Source of the DNA: Tetrapyrgos nigripes
Lineage: Eukaryota; Basidiomycota; Agaricomycetes; Agaricales; Campanellaceae
Reading direction: 5' to 3'
Assembly (NCBI GenBank): GCA_013368315.1
Contig: JAACJM010000018.1
Location: forward strand, 310,001-374,000
Length of the DNA stretch: 64,000 bases
Shown here: positions 1 through 10,722 of the stretch, piece after piece
How the letters are laid out: every line of letters starts with the position of its first letter
Position numbering within the stretch: the first letter of the stretch is position 1
Translations under genes and position numbers: made by a program
The notes under the pieces: generated by a model
Database searches by the model: none
What the model was told of the DNA's origin: nothing
Seen by the model: only the letters and a program-made list of their open reading frames with translations

Positions 1-1199
1 GTGCCTTAGCTGATGCCACATGGACATTCTATATGAAAGATATTGATGTTGTATCGATGGGAGAACGTAGCTAAACAGTATGTATCTAAAAACTTCTGTC
101 ATGCGCCATATATCCTACATCCATATTTTGGCAAGTGGCTTCATACTCTCGCCACCAATATGTCCAAAGAACGTAGGAGTTACTGCCTTTCCTTCTACGA
201 TATTTTAATGGACACTCAGGTACTGTCATTGTATGTGATACTAACCCAGCTCCAATTTGACTTGGTGGGATCAACTGTTCTTATGGCTTTTCTGAGTGGA
301 GGAACTTTCAATGCTAGCCACAGAAGAAGATCTGGTAGCTGATCATGCCAATGTCCACAAAGCTGCTAATGAAGCAGCAACTAATCAGTGTAGGGTGACC
401 AGTCAATGGAGCTCACCAAGTAGAGTGCTGAGGAGAAAGCTAGTAGAGCTTAGATGCGAATAGCTTGAAGAGCAGATAGAACTAGATATTGTTCTGTAGT
501 AACTACAACTTTACAGAGAGCTTTTATACTAGATAAAGAGCATGTAATTACTAATATCTACATTGTCCATGGACATACTTAGAGACTAAGAGGATATTGC
601 CATTGGCCATATTGCTATCTACAGAGATATCACTACATAGTAAGAGATAAGAGTAATGTCTGGAGAATATCCTGGAGGACTAGCCATACTTATAAATACA
701 TAGAAGTTTCATAATAACTCCATATAGAATCATAGTTACTATACATGGAAGGTATATATTTCAACAGCTGCTTACTCCGTCCGCCTGTGGCCTGGACTCA
801 CCTAAGGATGCCTCTGTCAAGATCAATATCTTTGCAATTCTATACAGTAAAATGGAAAGGGGGCAAGGACTTGTTCCTTCAAACGGCATCTATTTGCATA
901 TGCACCATAATGTTCCACCGCTATGGCACAAAAAAAGTCTGAGCGTCGGAGGGGGACAAGTGTGTGCGACTCAGTCTAAAGACGCGGAGGGCAAATTGAC
1001 CGTGGACCAGAAGCGTTTATGCACAACTGTCCAACCCATAGAATGATTACAGTGTATACGTATTTGTTCTGGAGTAAGTATGTACTACCAATACCCTTTG
1101 CTGTAAGTAAGAGGAAGAACCCAAATAATAGCCCTATGTATATATAGATAATTCTTATAGGTATTCTTGAAAGCCTTGGAATTCATGATAACCATTCGT
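1..1199. other. No complete gene; repeat-like leader region
   Basis: Apart from the short shared fragment at about 110-235, I see no recognisable coding region here. The short open frames lack family motifs and plausible splice partners. The stretch ends at the stop codon of the peroxidase gene. Confidence 0.4.
110..235 (+). repeat. Gene fragment shared with 35.3 kb
   Basis: About 120 bp match the segment at about 35300-35395 in the same orientation. Both can be read as FGKWL(H/R)TLATN, then SYCLS, then YD. In this copy the match stops at a GT that could be an intron donor, while the other copy runs on. The peptide family is not recognised. Two copies with different surroundings suggest pieces of a captured or duplicated gene. 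Confidence 0.5.
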
Positions 1200-3441
1200 C
1201 TATTGAGCGAGTTTACCGGTGAGTGCAGAAATGGGAGGTGAGAAGAAGTATTCTCCTCCTCGGGATACGACGAAATCTGTATACATAGCAAAGTCAGTGT
1301 ACTAATATAGTAAGGTAGAGGAACCATCATCAAGATACGGGATGAAGGAAGACACGTACCGATATCAAGAGTGAAGATATGATTCTTATCAAGAGGATCT
1401 GATCCAGAAATCGTACGATCACTGTCTGGAGGAGCAACAGAGCCAGCGTTAGAATCACGGCCGATGATTGGGTCGACTCCCTAGATAATTCGGAGAAGAG
1501 ATTAATGCAAATGCAATGATGTCTAGTAGACAGTAACTTACAGGGCTGATTAGGTTGCCGGACAGGACATTCGCCAGAATCTGTCAGTAAGATGCTACAA
1601 TCGATTCGTACACAAAACTTACACAGCTGCAAGGAAGGAGAAAGGAAAATCCAGTAAGAATTCGACATCAAGAATCAGAAGGAACACAGATCACTTACGA
1701 CTCTTGCCGAAGAAAAAGTCGGCAGCGTCAACCCAATTCTGTTGGATGAATCGGAAGCCGGTGTTGAGATCGGATTGGTAGGAAACTGGAAAGAAATGTA
1801 AGAATATTCTAGTAGACTCGGATATGGCTCACTTACCGAACGCTAGACCACGTTCAAGAGAAGGATCGCTGCTGGAGGTGTTGGAAGCTTTTTCGTCATC
1901 GGTGACTATCAACGCAAATCAATCATCCAACAATCAGAATACCATCCAAGCAGCTTAGCGTATGAATGAATGATGGATAGTACCTTCAGGTCCATAAGGA
2001 ATACCCGCTCGCATAATAGGCCTCGTAAAACTTTCATCGGGAGAGAAGTCATCACGAGGGCGAGATTTTCTGATATGAGCAGAGAAGGGACAGAATGTCT
2101 GGTTGGTAGTGATATCGAATCCAGGAATCTCGGGATGATCAAAGGTAAAGTCGTTGTTCCTGTTCACGTCTATGGCGAGGTCTGGATCGTCTCGAAGGGG
2201 GGCGAGATCGATGGGGGCTCCCTGGATCATTGAATTGTGAATTTATGAATAAAGGGATAGAAAAGCAAAGCAACGAAACTCACACTCTTCCACCTGCCAA
2301 TAAACCTGGCACCCAAGAGCTCAGCATTCTCTTGTGGCGTCAATCCAGGCATGTCAAGAGCATTATCAACGAGATATTTCTCGAATTCCGGAACCTTTTG
2401 CTGTAATTGACGGAACGCGAGGAAGGAACCACCAGTAGCCCAAGGCGGTCTAGTATTATCGCCGTCTACACCGAGGAGAATGGTGCTTGCGCTTACGTTC
2501 ATTTGGCCTGGGTGGACGTCGGGAGTGAAGCCGTTGACGGCGGGTTGAGAGATTCCGTCCATGAACCCGAAGTCTGTATCAGGTAGGAGTATAGCAAGGT
2601 AATGACTCAGTAAGTTGTCAGCCGCTGAATGAGTTATGGGTGTGACTCACGTTCATGACCCTCTTGATCCCCAGGTCGAGCAGCTCCTTGGAGACGATAA
2701 ATCTCAGTAATTGAGTCACCAAGGGCGCTCTGAATACTAGCAAGCTCGTCGTTGATGTTATCCACAGTACCCGACGCCAAAAGCAAAACCCCATGGATAT
2801 TCGTCCCAGCGAACCCAGGAACCCAGTTACCAGTTCCAGGATCACCCAGAGCGGTAGCGTCGGTGAATTGACCACCATTGAAAGAAATATCACCGAGATC
2901 GTCAGTGACACCGAGGGTGTCGAGTCCAGTCTTTGAAAATGCGATGTTTACGGCGGTATCGGGTGGAGTGCTCCCTGGGAGGAGGGCATTTGTGGGGGTA
3001 ATCAATGGTGCAATGTCGGAAGACAGTTTGGATTTGAAGTCTGTTGCATTTTTGATACCGAAGAAGAAGAAGAGTTCTTTGTTCTTCTTCATACCGATCC
3101 TAAGAAAAAATGCGTAGCCGGCGCCATTGAAGTGAGTTTTTACCGCACATTGCCACTGAATTATGATACGCATACGAAGGAACTTACAAGATGTCTCCTT
3201 GCACATCCGTGATGTTAAGCCCAGCTGCATCGGCAGCGGCTTGAGCCACTCGTGCTGTGGGTAAATCAGGTTGAGCATCAGGGTCTAGTAGCTAATCGTC
3301 AGAGAGGGCGGTGCAACAGCTACGAGGAATGAGCGTACTGATGAGGAGAGGAGCTGTCTTTCGTGGTTTATTAACCTTGGGGGCAGCAAGAGCGGACTGG
3401 ACCGCGAGACAAATGATCACAGAGATGAGAGAGAGCTTCAT
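1200..3441 (-). CDS. Dye-decolorizing peroxidase (DyP), secreted, ten exons
   Basis: Haem peroxidase of the DyP superfamily, which uses H2O2 to oxidise dyes, phenolics and lignin-related compounds outside the cell. Exons (minus): 3441-3339, 3284-3188, 3099-2651, 2573-2284, 2221-1984, 1905-1837, 1785-1699, 1580-1542, 1476-1360, 1276-1200; total 1566 nt, 521 residues, normal for fungal DyPs. A hydrophobic signal peptide starts MKLSLISVIICLA and ends near SALA. Family signatures seen: GFMDG (distal Asp near residue 222), CPFSAHIRK with the proximal haem His near 362, MRAGIPYG with the conserved Arg near 384, and the C-terminal FVVSRGGEYFFSP. Introns are 49-82 bp except one of 118 bp, all GT-AG, and all phases fit. 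The start is the ATG opening the signal peptide; a longer frame runs upstream but would bury it. No defects are visible. The least certain joins are those around the 39 bp exon. Confidence 0.93.
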
Positions 3442-3532
3442 GATGATCCAAAGATCAGGGGAAGAACTATTAGGTAGGAGAAGAGAGAGGCCGAGATGAG
3501 ACCCTGGCTGGTAAGAGGGCAAGCGAGTGAGG

Positions 3533-3539
3533 CTTTATA
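3533..3539 (-). promoter_or_regulatory. TATA box of the peroxidase gene
   Basis: On the minus strand TATAAAG lies about 92-98 bp upstream of the peroxidase ATG, a plausible core-promoter position. Inferred from the motif and its distance only. Confidence 0.5.
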
Positions 3540-4332
3540 CCCTCGCTTCAGGTACCGACCGACATACCTCTTTCCAGGCCCCAGCGTTCTGGGTACTTTG
3601 ACAACTTGGCCGATATTGCGCAATTGTGTTGCATATTAATTGAGCCGTTCCCCATTTCTTTCCGCTATAGATGCTATGAGAGAGCCATGAGGAAGACACA
3701 GGAGTGAATGAAGTGAATCAAGCATGCAATGAAAAAACTTCGCCCTCCTTGGGCCATATCTGTAAATACACAGCCAGATCCTGGCATCTCCGATCAACGC
3801 TGAAATATGTACGGCTCGACAGAATGGCTTTATATTCTTGGATGGTCCCAAGCTGCATTAACGTGTCCAGAAAGAATACTTTCTTGTCTAGGTCATAAGG
3901 ATAATCGTCTTGTTATGGGGAAACTTGAGCCTTGAAGTGGCACCTAAAGCATTTATTTGTGTGACGTAAACGTGAAGTGCCAAGATTTGTGCCTGAAACC
4001 CTTGGTCTGTACTTAAGAGTGCGGGATCACCAAAAGGACAATAACAGCCCAACGATCTCGGGCAGTACTCCAGTCCTGGGAAGCAAACTCGAATCGTTGA
4101 GGCACGAATTCGTGAATGTCGGCAGAGGCGGTGTTAGACATAAACTCGAAAGATCCAATGAGAGCGTTGCTATTTGATGGCCTACTTCTTGTGAGCTGTT
4201 TGAGGAATCGGCATACTAAAAGGAGAAATTTAGAAAGGGAGAGGCTAGAGCTGAACTTCCCGCTTCTCATCTCCCGCTAGGCTCCCAGTCATATGGCGTG
4301 GGCCTTGATGCGAGAATAAGATCTAGAGTATA
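3540..4332. other. No gene recognised
   Basis: Upstream flank of the peroxidase gene. Short frames only, none with a family motif. It ends at the target duplication of the MITE at 4333. Confidence 0.35.
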
Positions 4333-4581
4333 CACTACGGGCGGCCATTGATATTTGCAGGCATGTTTGTTGGGACTTGAATTACGGATTTTTCACACGA
4401 TTTCTAGGCTGATAAAAGTCAAAGTATTTACCGCTGAAATGCCAGCTTTCCATTTAAAGCTGGCATTTCAGCGGCAAATACTAGCAAATACTTTGACTTT
4501 ACCAGCCTAGAAATTGTGCGAAAAATTCGTAATTTAAGTCCTAACAAAAATGCCTGCAAATATCAATGGCCGCCCGCAGTG
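4333..4581. mobile_element. Foldback MITE, CACTA (EnSpm)-type ends
   Basis: A 249 bp near-perfect palindrome. It starts CACTACGGGCGGCCATTG and ends with the complement of CACTGCGGGCGGCCATTG. It is flanked on both sides by ATA (4330-4332 and 4582-4584), a 3 bp target duplication as expected for CACTA elements. A second copy lies at 34299-34548. There is no coding capacity, so it would need a transposase in trans. The single-stranded form could fold along its whole length. Confidence 0.85.
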
Positions 4582-4591
4582 ATATGAGAGA

Positions 4592-5163
4592 TAGTGTTGT
4601 AAACGGCGCGACTCGGCTCCGGCTAGCCGATGAGTCGAGCTGGTTTTTGAGCCGCGGCTCGGCTCCGTCGACTCGCGACTGGCTCCAGCTCGAGTCATAG
4701 GAAGCTGGTGCAAATTTCTCCTAGTAGCGGCTCTCATATTAGGCTCAGAAATTAGCTAGAGATGTAAGCTACCCGTAACCGACATAATTGAAGGATTTGA
4801 GGCAAGGCTTGTGCACTTCTGAGTGAGAAAGACTGAGGAAAAATCGCTCAGAAAATTGCCGCGCCTTAATTCAGCTAATTCACACGATATATTTAATATC
4901 CGCAAATGTCGGATTTGAGCGAGATAGATGCATCTACTGCTACAGACCATGGATACTAGGTCTGCTAGCTCAGACTTACTGGTAGATTGTTATTCTGACA
5001 TTTAGGACCCATAATTGAGCCACAATCCGCAGTATGTTACACTAAACAGTTTTAATCGACTCGAGTCGTGCAGAGTTGGAGTCAGAGTCGAGTCGGACCG
5101 ATTTTTTCGGCTCTGGGTAAGAGCCGAGCCGGAGCGGACCGTAGTCGAACCGTTACAACACTA
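4592..5163. mobile_element. Non-autonomous hAT-type element, CpG-rich copy
   Basis: Terminal repeats TAGTGTTGTAA and TTACAACACTA bound 572 bp without a transposase. The flanks ATGAGAGA and ATTGAGAGA resemble an 8 bp target duplication with one inserted base. The subterminal parts are rich in GAGCCG-like words. Related copies lie at 20761-21526 (perfect 8 bp duplication) and about 23010-23545. The interior also matches the third copy, for example AGAAATTAG followed later by GTGAGAAAGA. Only 10 bp separate it from the CACTA MITE. Confidence 0.8.
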
Positions 5164-5797
5164 ATTGAGAGATGTTATTACTTGTATGCCAAGTCATCAC
5201 CTAATCTGCACGTTCATTGCCGGGCATGGGATAGCATGGCAATCCAAGAAACCATGGTTCGAAGGTGGACATTCTCTTGGCAACATGGAATGCAGTGTCC
5301 ACTGTGATCCATTATTGAGGCAGTGGCCATGCACCCCATCATTGGAAGACTATGCCATCGTATTCCATGATAGAATATGAATGCCAACCTATTCCATAAT
5401 GTTGAGGGCATGCCATTAATTGGCATGGGGTGCTTTAACGATAATTTCCCATTGAAAAAGGCAATTAAAGAGTAATGCTGTCTACCAGGCTGTTGCACGT
5501 CTCAGTACTATTCCTTATGATTACACTAGGCCTTCAGTGTGCCACCGCACTGCCGTTCAGCTTTAACTTTGTAGTTTTCGTGTCAAGTAACCGTGAATAT
5601 TCATTCATAATATGAGTTTAAAAGAAATCTAAGACTACGCATTACACACTTGTGCCTCGGTATCCCTGGTTTTGAAGTGAACGGAGGCGTACACTTGCGC
5701 AGCTCAGCGCAGAGTGATTGAAAATTCTCAAGTTGAATTCAAACTCCGACGAAAAACGTCATGTGAGTTGGACGCGTCAGCTCCATCTCTTTTAGAT

Positions 5798-5900
5798 TCT
5801 TAGCGGTGCAACTTGTGCGCCAGTCCCCGACTCTGTTGTAAACCCAATTCTTAGCGGCGCAACTTGTGCGCCAGTCCCTGACTCCGTTGTAAGCCCAATT
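5798..5900. repeat. 52 bp tandem duplication with dyad motif
   Basis: Two adjacent copies of a 52 bp unit begin TTCTTAGCGG and include the dyad GCGCAACTTGTGCGC followed by CAGTCCC. They differ at a few transitions. Degenerate relatives occur at about 6725, 25595 and (inverted) 26345. Confidence 0.6.
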
Positions 5901-6499
5901 GAACTCAGCAGCAGTTCATCAAGTTGAGGTTCGAAAATCAAGTCATTCGGTCACAGTGTTAAACTGGATCAGACATATATGCAAGTTCCCTGGACCCTGA
6001 CAGTACTAGTACTCACTACTAGCAGCGTAGCTCCAAAAACATTTCCACTCATGCAATTGACCAATTAACACTCCGCAGTATAGGACCATTACTCTCCATG
6101 TCTTCAAACTCAGGCCACCAGTCTCATTCCTCCAAAAACTGCGGTCGATACAAATCAATGGGATCAAAAATTAGGATTTGTGATGATTGTTGGTTACATC
6201 CGGAGTCAGAATGAATTGATCAGTTCTGACAGCACCCAGACTGAACCATTGAATATAAAACCTTTTCACCGAACAGATGACAAAAGCCCTCACCGAAAGC
6301 GCGGTCCATTACTTGACACTTTGCTTCATATTCGTGAGCAAACAAGAAAGCTGTAGACGAAATTCTCTGAATAAAGTAGCTTTTCGGCAATAACATTGGC
6401 TTTGAAACGAGCTCTCAATATTTTAGATTGCTTGTTTGAAGCTGTATGGTCTACTACACGCTGGTGGAGATGCAATAGGTCAATAACAGACAAAAGTTG

Positions 6500-6690
6500 C
6501 AAGAGCTCTGACAACGTTGAGCAAGGAATAATGGGCACACGCTGGCAGCAAGACCGAGGCATTGCGAGAGAGTCATGGTGGTAAAGCGTAGAAGGCAATG
6601 GAACGCTGAAAACAATGACCTCATATGGGAATCGCCGTTTAAAATTTCAGAACCCGAATTTGTTGATCGATCGGTGGGACACGTCCCTCC
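6500..6690. repeat. Dispersed repeat, copy 1
   Basis: Shares GAGAGAGTCATGGTGGTAA and the following 150 bp or so with 17465-17650 in the same orientation, with interruptions. On the minus strand both copies read MTLSQCL then CPLFL, which could be the remnant of a coding start. No family is recognised. Confidence 0.5.
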
Positions 6691-6862
6691 TCCTGTCCCT
6701 TCGGTCCGGAGTCGGGGATTGTAGCGGCGCATTTCATGTGCCAGTCCCTGACTCCGAGTGCTCACATTGATACTTTTATTTCCAAAACAAATTTGTTTTG
6801 TTTTCTTACAGTTGGTTTTAAGGACCAGAATTGTATGCCGTTCAATGTGCACAAAAAATCAA

Positions 6863-7038
6863 GTACCCGTCAACATATATATGCCACCTGTCAACATATG
6901 AATCTTCGGCCCGTCAACATAAATCTCTGACCCGTCAACATAAATCCCCAACCCATCAACATGAATCTTTGACCCGTCAACATAAATCCCCGACCTGTCA
7001 ACATGAATCTTCGACCCGTCAACATAATCTCCAACCCG
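6863..7038. repeat. Short direct repeat array, left end
   Basis: About ten units of roughly 17-21 bp with core ACCCGTCAACATA and a variable spacer. They sit just inside the left inverted repeat, like the subterminal arrays that transposases bind in several DNA-transposon groups. CpG in the core is sometimes decayed to TG or CA. Confidence 0.8.
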
Positions 7039-7295
7039 TCAAAGATATATACTGTGTCAGCTCCATCCAAATCAGTTCTGCTGAAGATATACTACGATAC
7101 TATAGGTGCAAGTACTTAACTTATCTCCCCTCGTTCAGACCATGAACGAGGAGATAAGGTAAGACTTGTGTAAGTGTGCTAAACCTAGTATCCAGCTAAC
7201 TCTCATCAAGGACTGTCAGAATCAAGAAATACAGAGCCAGTTGCAGGTCTTGAAAGAAATTTCATATACGTAGCTACAGGTAGTCCGAATCTTAT

Positions 7296-8428
7296 CTACA
7301 GGATAGCTTCTGGATGTTCTGGAGGAGGAATCACAAATTCCCCTTTGTATACATGGATTTTAGTAGCTAGATATTCTCTGACAGCTTCAACGCATGTGCC
7401 AATCAGTCTGTCTTCTGTACCAAGAGCCCCGTGACTTTTAATGAACTCAATATAATGTACCTTGCATCTGATCCTCATCTGGGCATTCGGATCCTCTCCT
7501 CTGCTAGCACCCAATACAGTGATCTCGACTTCAGACATGGGAAGAGGTTCCTCGGGGTGTAGGAGTTTAAAGACAATAGAGTTCCACCAGAGCCATGTCC
7601 AGCATGGCTCACAGACAAGTTTGTGATATTTAATGTCACAGGTATCTGGTCGGCCAACGTCTTTGGGCTTAGGAATTGAATATGCAAATTTCTGCCACTC
7701 CTCTTTCAGCTGTTGGTGAGCTGAACCTAATATCCCAACTATCTTTCCATCAAGACAATTGAGAATTTCTCCCCGCAAATCTGAAACTCCTTTACGGACT
7801 ATGTCTCCAACAGAGGTATCAAGCCAGTCATCATCAAAGATAGGAAGCTCATAGCTCAGAGCAAGCTTCTCAGCTGATGACAGTGTGGGAGTTGTAGATT
7901 TGAGCTTGTCAATACACCAGCACGCAAGTGGTGGCATCATGAGAAAACGAGTCGCTGTGAGTACCTCCACCAGCTGATCTCTAGGGAGATCCAGGGGCAC
8001 ATGGGAGCTATGGTAATGTATTGAGCATTCTGAACACCAGCTTGACATCAGGGACGCACCTTTTCCAGACCCATCGTAAAACATTAGCAAATTGTTGCTC
8101 AGTCAAAGCAGTTACAACAATTGGATTTGATTCCGAGCCTGGGGCGCCTTCAGGAATGGGAGTCTTGAGAAGGACAGCCCCTTCTTTGGGTACCTTCAGT
8201 GTATGATTCAACAGGCCATTGATGTACTCAGAGTGTTTTCTAAAGAGACCCACTGAGCCTTGGAAAAGTTGATTGTCAACCTATAACATACTTCACTATC
8301 AGTACCCACTGATACAAATTGATTGGATGTATTACCCTAAAGGTTACAATAGGAGACTGGTCTACTGTCTCATAGAGTTCGGGATGGCGCTTTAACTGGC
8401 TTGGCACAGGAGTGGAAGAATGATCCAT
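7296..8428 (-). CDS. BTB/POZ-domain protein
   Basis: Predicted BTB-domain protein of a type widely expanded in Agaricomycetes; BTB domains mediate protein-protein contacts, often as Cullin-3 adaptors. Exons (minus): 8428-8336, 8280-8060, 8007-7296; 1026 nt, 341 residues. Introns are 55 and 52 bp with GT-AG ends and matching phases. The N-terminus carries the BTB entry VDNQLFQGSVGLFRKHSEYI and SNPIVVTALTEQQF followed by a helical core. The C-terminal half (about residues 130-341) has no motif I recognise. An in-frame ATG at 8560 would add 44 residues; the shorter start is preferred because the family's N-terminus is short. The reading frame is intact although its neighbour is a pseudogene. It lies inside the inverted-repeat-bounded region, so it may be cargo or host sequence trapped there. 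Confidence 0.75.
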
Positions 8429-8690
8429 GCAGGGAATGTAAAATGGGAGGAGGCAAGGTTCAGTTAAGTAGCAAGTCTGCAGGTTTTGTGATGAAGTACA
8501 CATGGGAGAATTCTTTGTTATCTTTGTTATCTTTGAAGAGAAGCCATATGACTGGGTCATACGACTGATATGAAAAGTGTATAAATAACCAATGGGAATT
8601 CACAATTTGACACAATCCCACCAGGAACATCTGTCTATTATTACATTCTTAAATACTGAGTGATCTCCTGCTTTTCTTTGCCCACATCGA

Positions 8691-10722
8691 TGGATACAAT
8701 CCCTGCTCTACCATCTCCTACTCGTTATAATCTTACTTCATGGTCCCCCAATGTCACCAATGCTGAAGACATCTTGTGAAGGATCTTCGAATCTGCAGCT
8801 CAAGCCCTTCAAACTGATGCAGATGGGATGCAAATGGCATATCACTTGGGTTCTGTGACTCAAGAAGCATTCCCCATACTTATGGCTTTTGGTGATGGCA
8901 TCCGAAATTAACCCCAGCTGACGTCTTGGTTGAAGATGACAGCAGAGAAGTTTGTGGAGCTTTTTGATGACATGTGCACTGTGGCAGATGAAACCAATCA
9001 GCAGTGAGTGCTTAGCTTGTGAAACCTTTACCATTGGCAACTATGGTTGTAGGGATGCCAATGTTCGTTTGGTGTCAGCAGTTACAATCGAAAGGACTGG
9101 AAAGTGTGGCCATCCATGAAAGGTCATAGACTGACAGACTTTGGAGCAAGCCTTCACTGCTCAGAGAGGCATCACAAAGGTTGAATTGGCTGCAGTGCTC
9201 GGAGTTCACTGCAACACTTTAGGATGATATACAAAAGAATACAACATCTCAACAGGTTACAGCGATATATCTAATGATGACCTTGATGAGATCATACAGC
9301 AGTATCGATTGGAGTGCCCCCAAGCCGGAGTTCAATATCTCCAAGGCCACTTACAGAGCAAACATCATCTACGCATCCAAAAGAGACATGTAAGGGAATC
9401 CATTGAACAAGTTGACCCTCTAGGGACAGTGCTACGAGAGCATACAACTACTCAACGCCATCGATATCAAGTATCTCACCCAAACACATTATGGCACATT
9501 GACGGGCATCACAAACTCATCAGATGGGGAATTGTTATACAGGGGATCATCAATGGGTTTTGCAGAACTGTATGAATTTTTTGATTCAATTTATTCTTTG
9601 CTGAACTATTCCTTGCAATCATAGATTGTTGATCTCCGTGCTAGCACAAATAATAAGGCCTCAACAATGTTGTCTGTTTTTGAGGCTGCAATAGCGGAGT
9701 ATCAATACCCTTCAAGAGTCCGTGGTGACAGAGGTGGAGAGAACAAGGAGGTAGCAGTCAATATGATCCTGAAGCGAGGTCCAAATCGAGGATCCTTTCT
9801 CTGGGGAAAGTAATACAATTCAATTTCACTTATACTTAGTACTGCTGCTAACTGGAACATTGTAGATCGATGCGAAATAGTAGGAAGTTGGCACTCACTT
9901 TGTATGCATGTGGTGTGCCTTTTTCCATCGCTTGGAAGAAATGCACCATCTGAATCCTGATGATAAAAGTCATCTGTGGCTGCTTCATCTCCTTTTCCTT
10001 GATGAAATCAATGACAATGTTCAGAACTTTCGCTTGGAGTGGAACTCACATCCAATCTCAGGAGAAGGGCATGATAAAAGTCCCAATGTAAGTAACAGTT
10101 GTGTCTGTGGTACTGTTGTTTACAAGCTTCATGAATCAGGCTATGCAATATCTGGGTAAACTCAGAAGCAGTGTGTATGATGATTGAACTGATGTTAATC
10201 CGAGGGTATTGGAGCAGTATTACGGAGCAGATAACAGTGCAGCTGAAAGCAGTGATGATGAATCTGATTCCAAAGGGGATCCAGAAAGCGAGTTAGATGA
10301 GGACATCAACTTTGACTCTGATGATGACAATCTTTGGACAGAATTGCAAGGTAAGTACTTCCTATTCACCTTTCTGGCAATCTCAAGACTGAACAATTGG
10401 TACAGATCGTGTTTTTGAAAATATAATGACCCAATTTCATCACGCACCTGCAGCTGTTCCCAAACATAGCAATCCTTTCTCAACACCAGAAAAGCTACAG
10501 AAATTTGACTCAGTTTTGGGGGTGATAGTAGACAGAAATATCTTTCCTGCAGGGTTTAATATTCTGGAGGAGGAGTGGAGTCATAATGGGTATCCGTCTT
10601 CAGAGACTTTGAGGTCTGGCAGAAGGGGAAAACAGATCAGGATTGCATTGCCTACAGATAAGTGGTTGCCAAAGGCATGCTTTTGGGTTCAGGCATTGGT
10701 AGCCATGTACGAGACAATGTAA
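8691..10722 (+). pseudogene. Integrase-core (DDE) domain protein, decayed
   Basis: Homologous to the large family of basidiomycete proteins with an integrase-like catalytic core. Recognisable pieces in order: an N-terminal helical region from MDTIPALPSPTRY; ECPQAGVQYLQGHL; the core with WHIDGHHKLIRWG (first Asp) after a short intron; RVRGDRGGEN (second Asp); EVGTHF (probable Glu); HLWLLHLLFLDEIN and WNSHPISGEGHDKSP; then an acidic linker and a C-terminal EEEWSHNGYP ... SGRRGK segment ending at 10722. In-frame stops interrupt it near 8780 (TGA), 8910 (TAA) and at the WVEV position near 9880 (TAG), all explicable by C-to-T or G-to-A changes. Not functional as it stands. It may be the former mobility gene of the surrounding element. 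Confidence 0.75.

Larger units (their letters stand above)
5164..6822. other. Gene-free repeat region
   Basis: No gene is recognised. It contains a 52 bp tandem duplication at about 5798-5900 and a dispersed repeat at about 6500-6690. Motifs built around GTGCGCCAGTCCCTGACTC recur at 5.8 and 6.7 kb. Confidence 0.35.

Noticed and set aside
6863..7038. CRISPR array or satellite DNA
   Set aside because: Short degenerate units without spacers, mirrored at 14.6-14.8 kb; better seen as transposon subterminal repeats.
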